A DNA stretch of 5,565 nt from Paracoccaceae bacterium. GTDB taxonomy: Bacteria; Pseudomonadota; Alphaproteobacteria; Rhodobacterales; Rhodobacteraceae. Positions 5,533-5,565 of this stretch are shown here, piece after piece. Position 1 is the first letter of the stretch, and each line of letters opens with the position of its first letter. The notes under the pieces were generated by a model. The model saw nothing but the letters and a program-made list of their open reading frames with translations, searched no databases and was not told the origin of the DNA. The stretch covers positions 10,918 through 16,482 of the forward strand of contig DLZA01000055.1 in NCBI GenBank assembly GCA_003447515.1, read 5' to 3'. The position numbers and the translations under genes are program-made.

Positions 5533-5565
5533 GCTTGAGACTTATTTTTATATCAAACGCATCTC

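Larger units (their letters stand above)
5326..5565. other. AT-rich intergenic region without a credible gene
   Basis: No open frame of useful length with a ribosome site is seen on either strand; an ATG at 5336 stops after 14 codons. The stretch holds several small dyads (listed separately), A- and T-runs, and no tRNA-like cloverleaf. It probably contains the 3' end of the Lin0512 transcript and the flank of an unseen gene to the right. Confidence 0.6.

Noticed and set aside
1..5565. Mobile element, CRISPR array, tRNA/rRNA or defence system
   Set aside because: No direct repeats with spacers, no transposase or integrase motifs, no terminal inverted repeats and no cloverleaf were seen. All genes except the Lin0512 pair are recognised conserved functions.

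Overview
The window looks like a chromosomal segment from an alphaproteobacterium, most likely a marine Rhodobacterales/Roseobacter-type organism with a rather AT-rich genome for that group. This rests on protein sequence character (the Hda N-terminus with a QLxFDLP-like clamp motif, the Ppx N-terminus reading RVGVIDVGSNSVRLVVF, the N-terminus of the AI-2E/PerM protein) and on the gene order perM-hda-ppk-ppx, which I recall as common in that group. The taxon is an inference; no rRNA or other marker gene is present.

Layout. Positions 1-4476 hold four genes on the minus strand, read right to left: an AI-2E/PerM-family membrane protein (4476-3400), the DnaA regulatory inactivator Hda (3407-2736), polyphosphate kinase Ppk1 (2739-532) and the N-terminal half of a Ppx/GppA exopolyphosphatase (526 to beyond position 1). 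The junctions are an 8-nt overlap, a 4-nt ATGA overlap and a 5-nt gap, so this is almost certainly one translationally coupled operon. A roughly 100-bp divergent intergenic region (about 4477-4603) separates it from two plus-strand genes, 4604-4951 and 4951-5325. These are tandem paralogues of the uncharacterised Lin0512 family and overlap by one base (TAATG). The last 240 bp (5326-5565) contain no credible gene, only AT-rich sequence with a few small dyads.

How the genes fit together. Ppk1 makes polyphosphate from ATP and Ppx degrades it, so the distal half of the operon controls polyphosphate turnover. Hda, with the DNA-loaded sliding clamp, promotes hydrolysis of DnaA-bound ATP and so limits re-initiation of replication. 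Its placement directly before ppk suggests that replication control and polyphosphate metabolism share expression. The membrane protein at the head of the operon has no clear link to either process. The Lin0512 pair has no known function. The downstream copy keeps the family motif GxGxDxxG while the upstream copy has lost its Asp and last Gly, which suggests a heteromeric pair or a subfunctionalised paralogue.

Most of the window is conserved housekeeping sequence. I see no mobile element, CRISPR array, tRNA, rRNA or defence system. The most interesting unknown is the Lin0512 pair.
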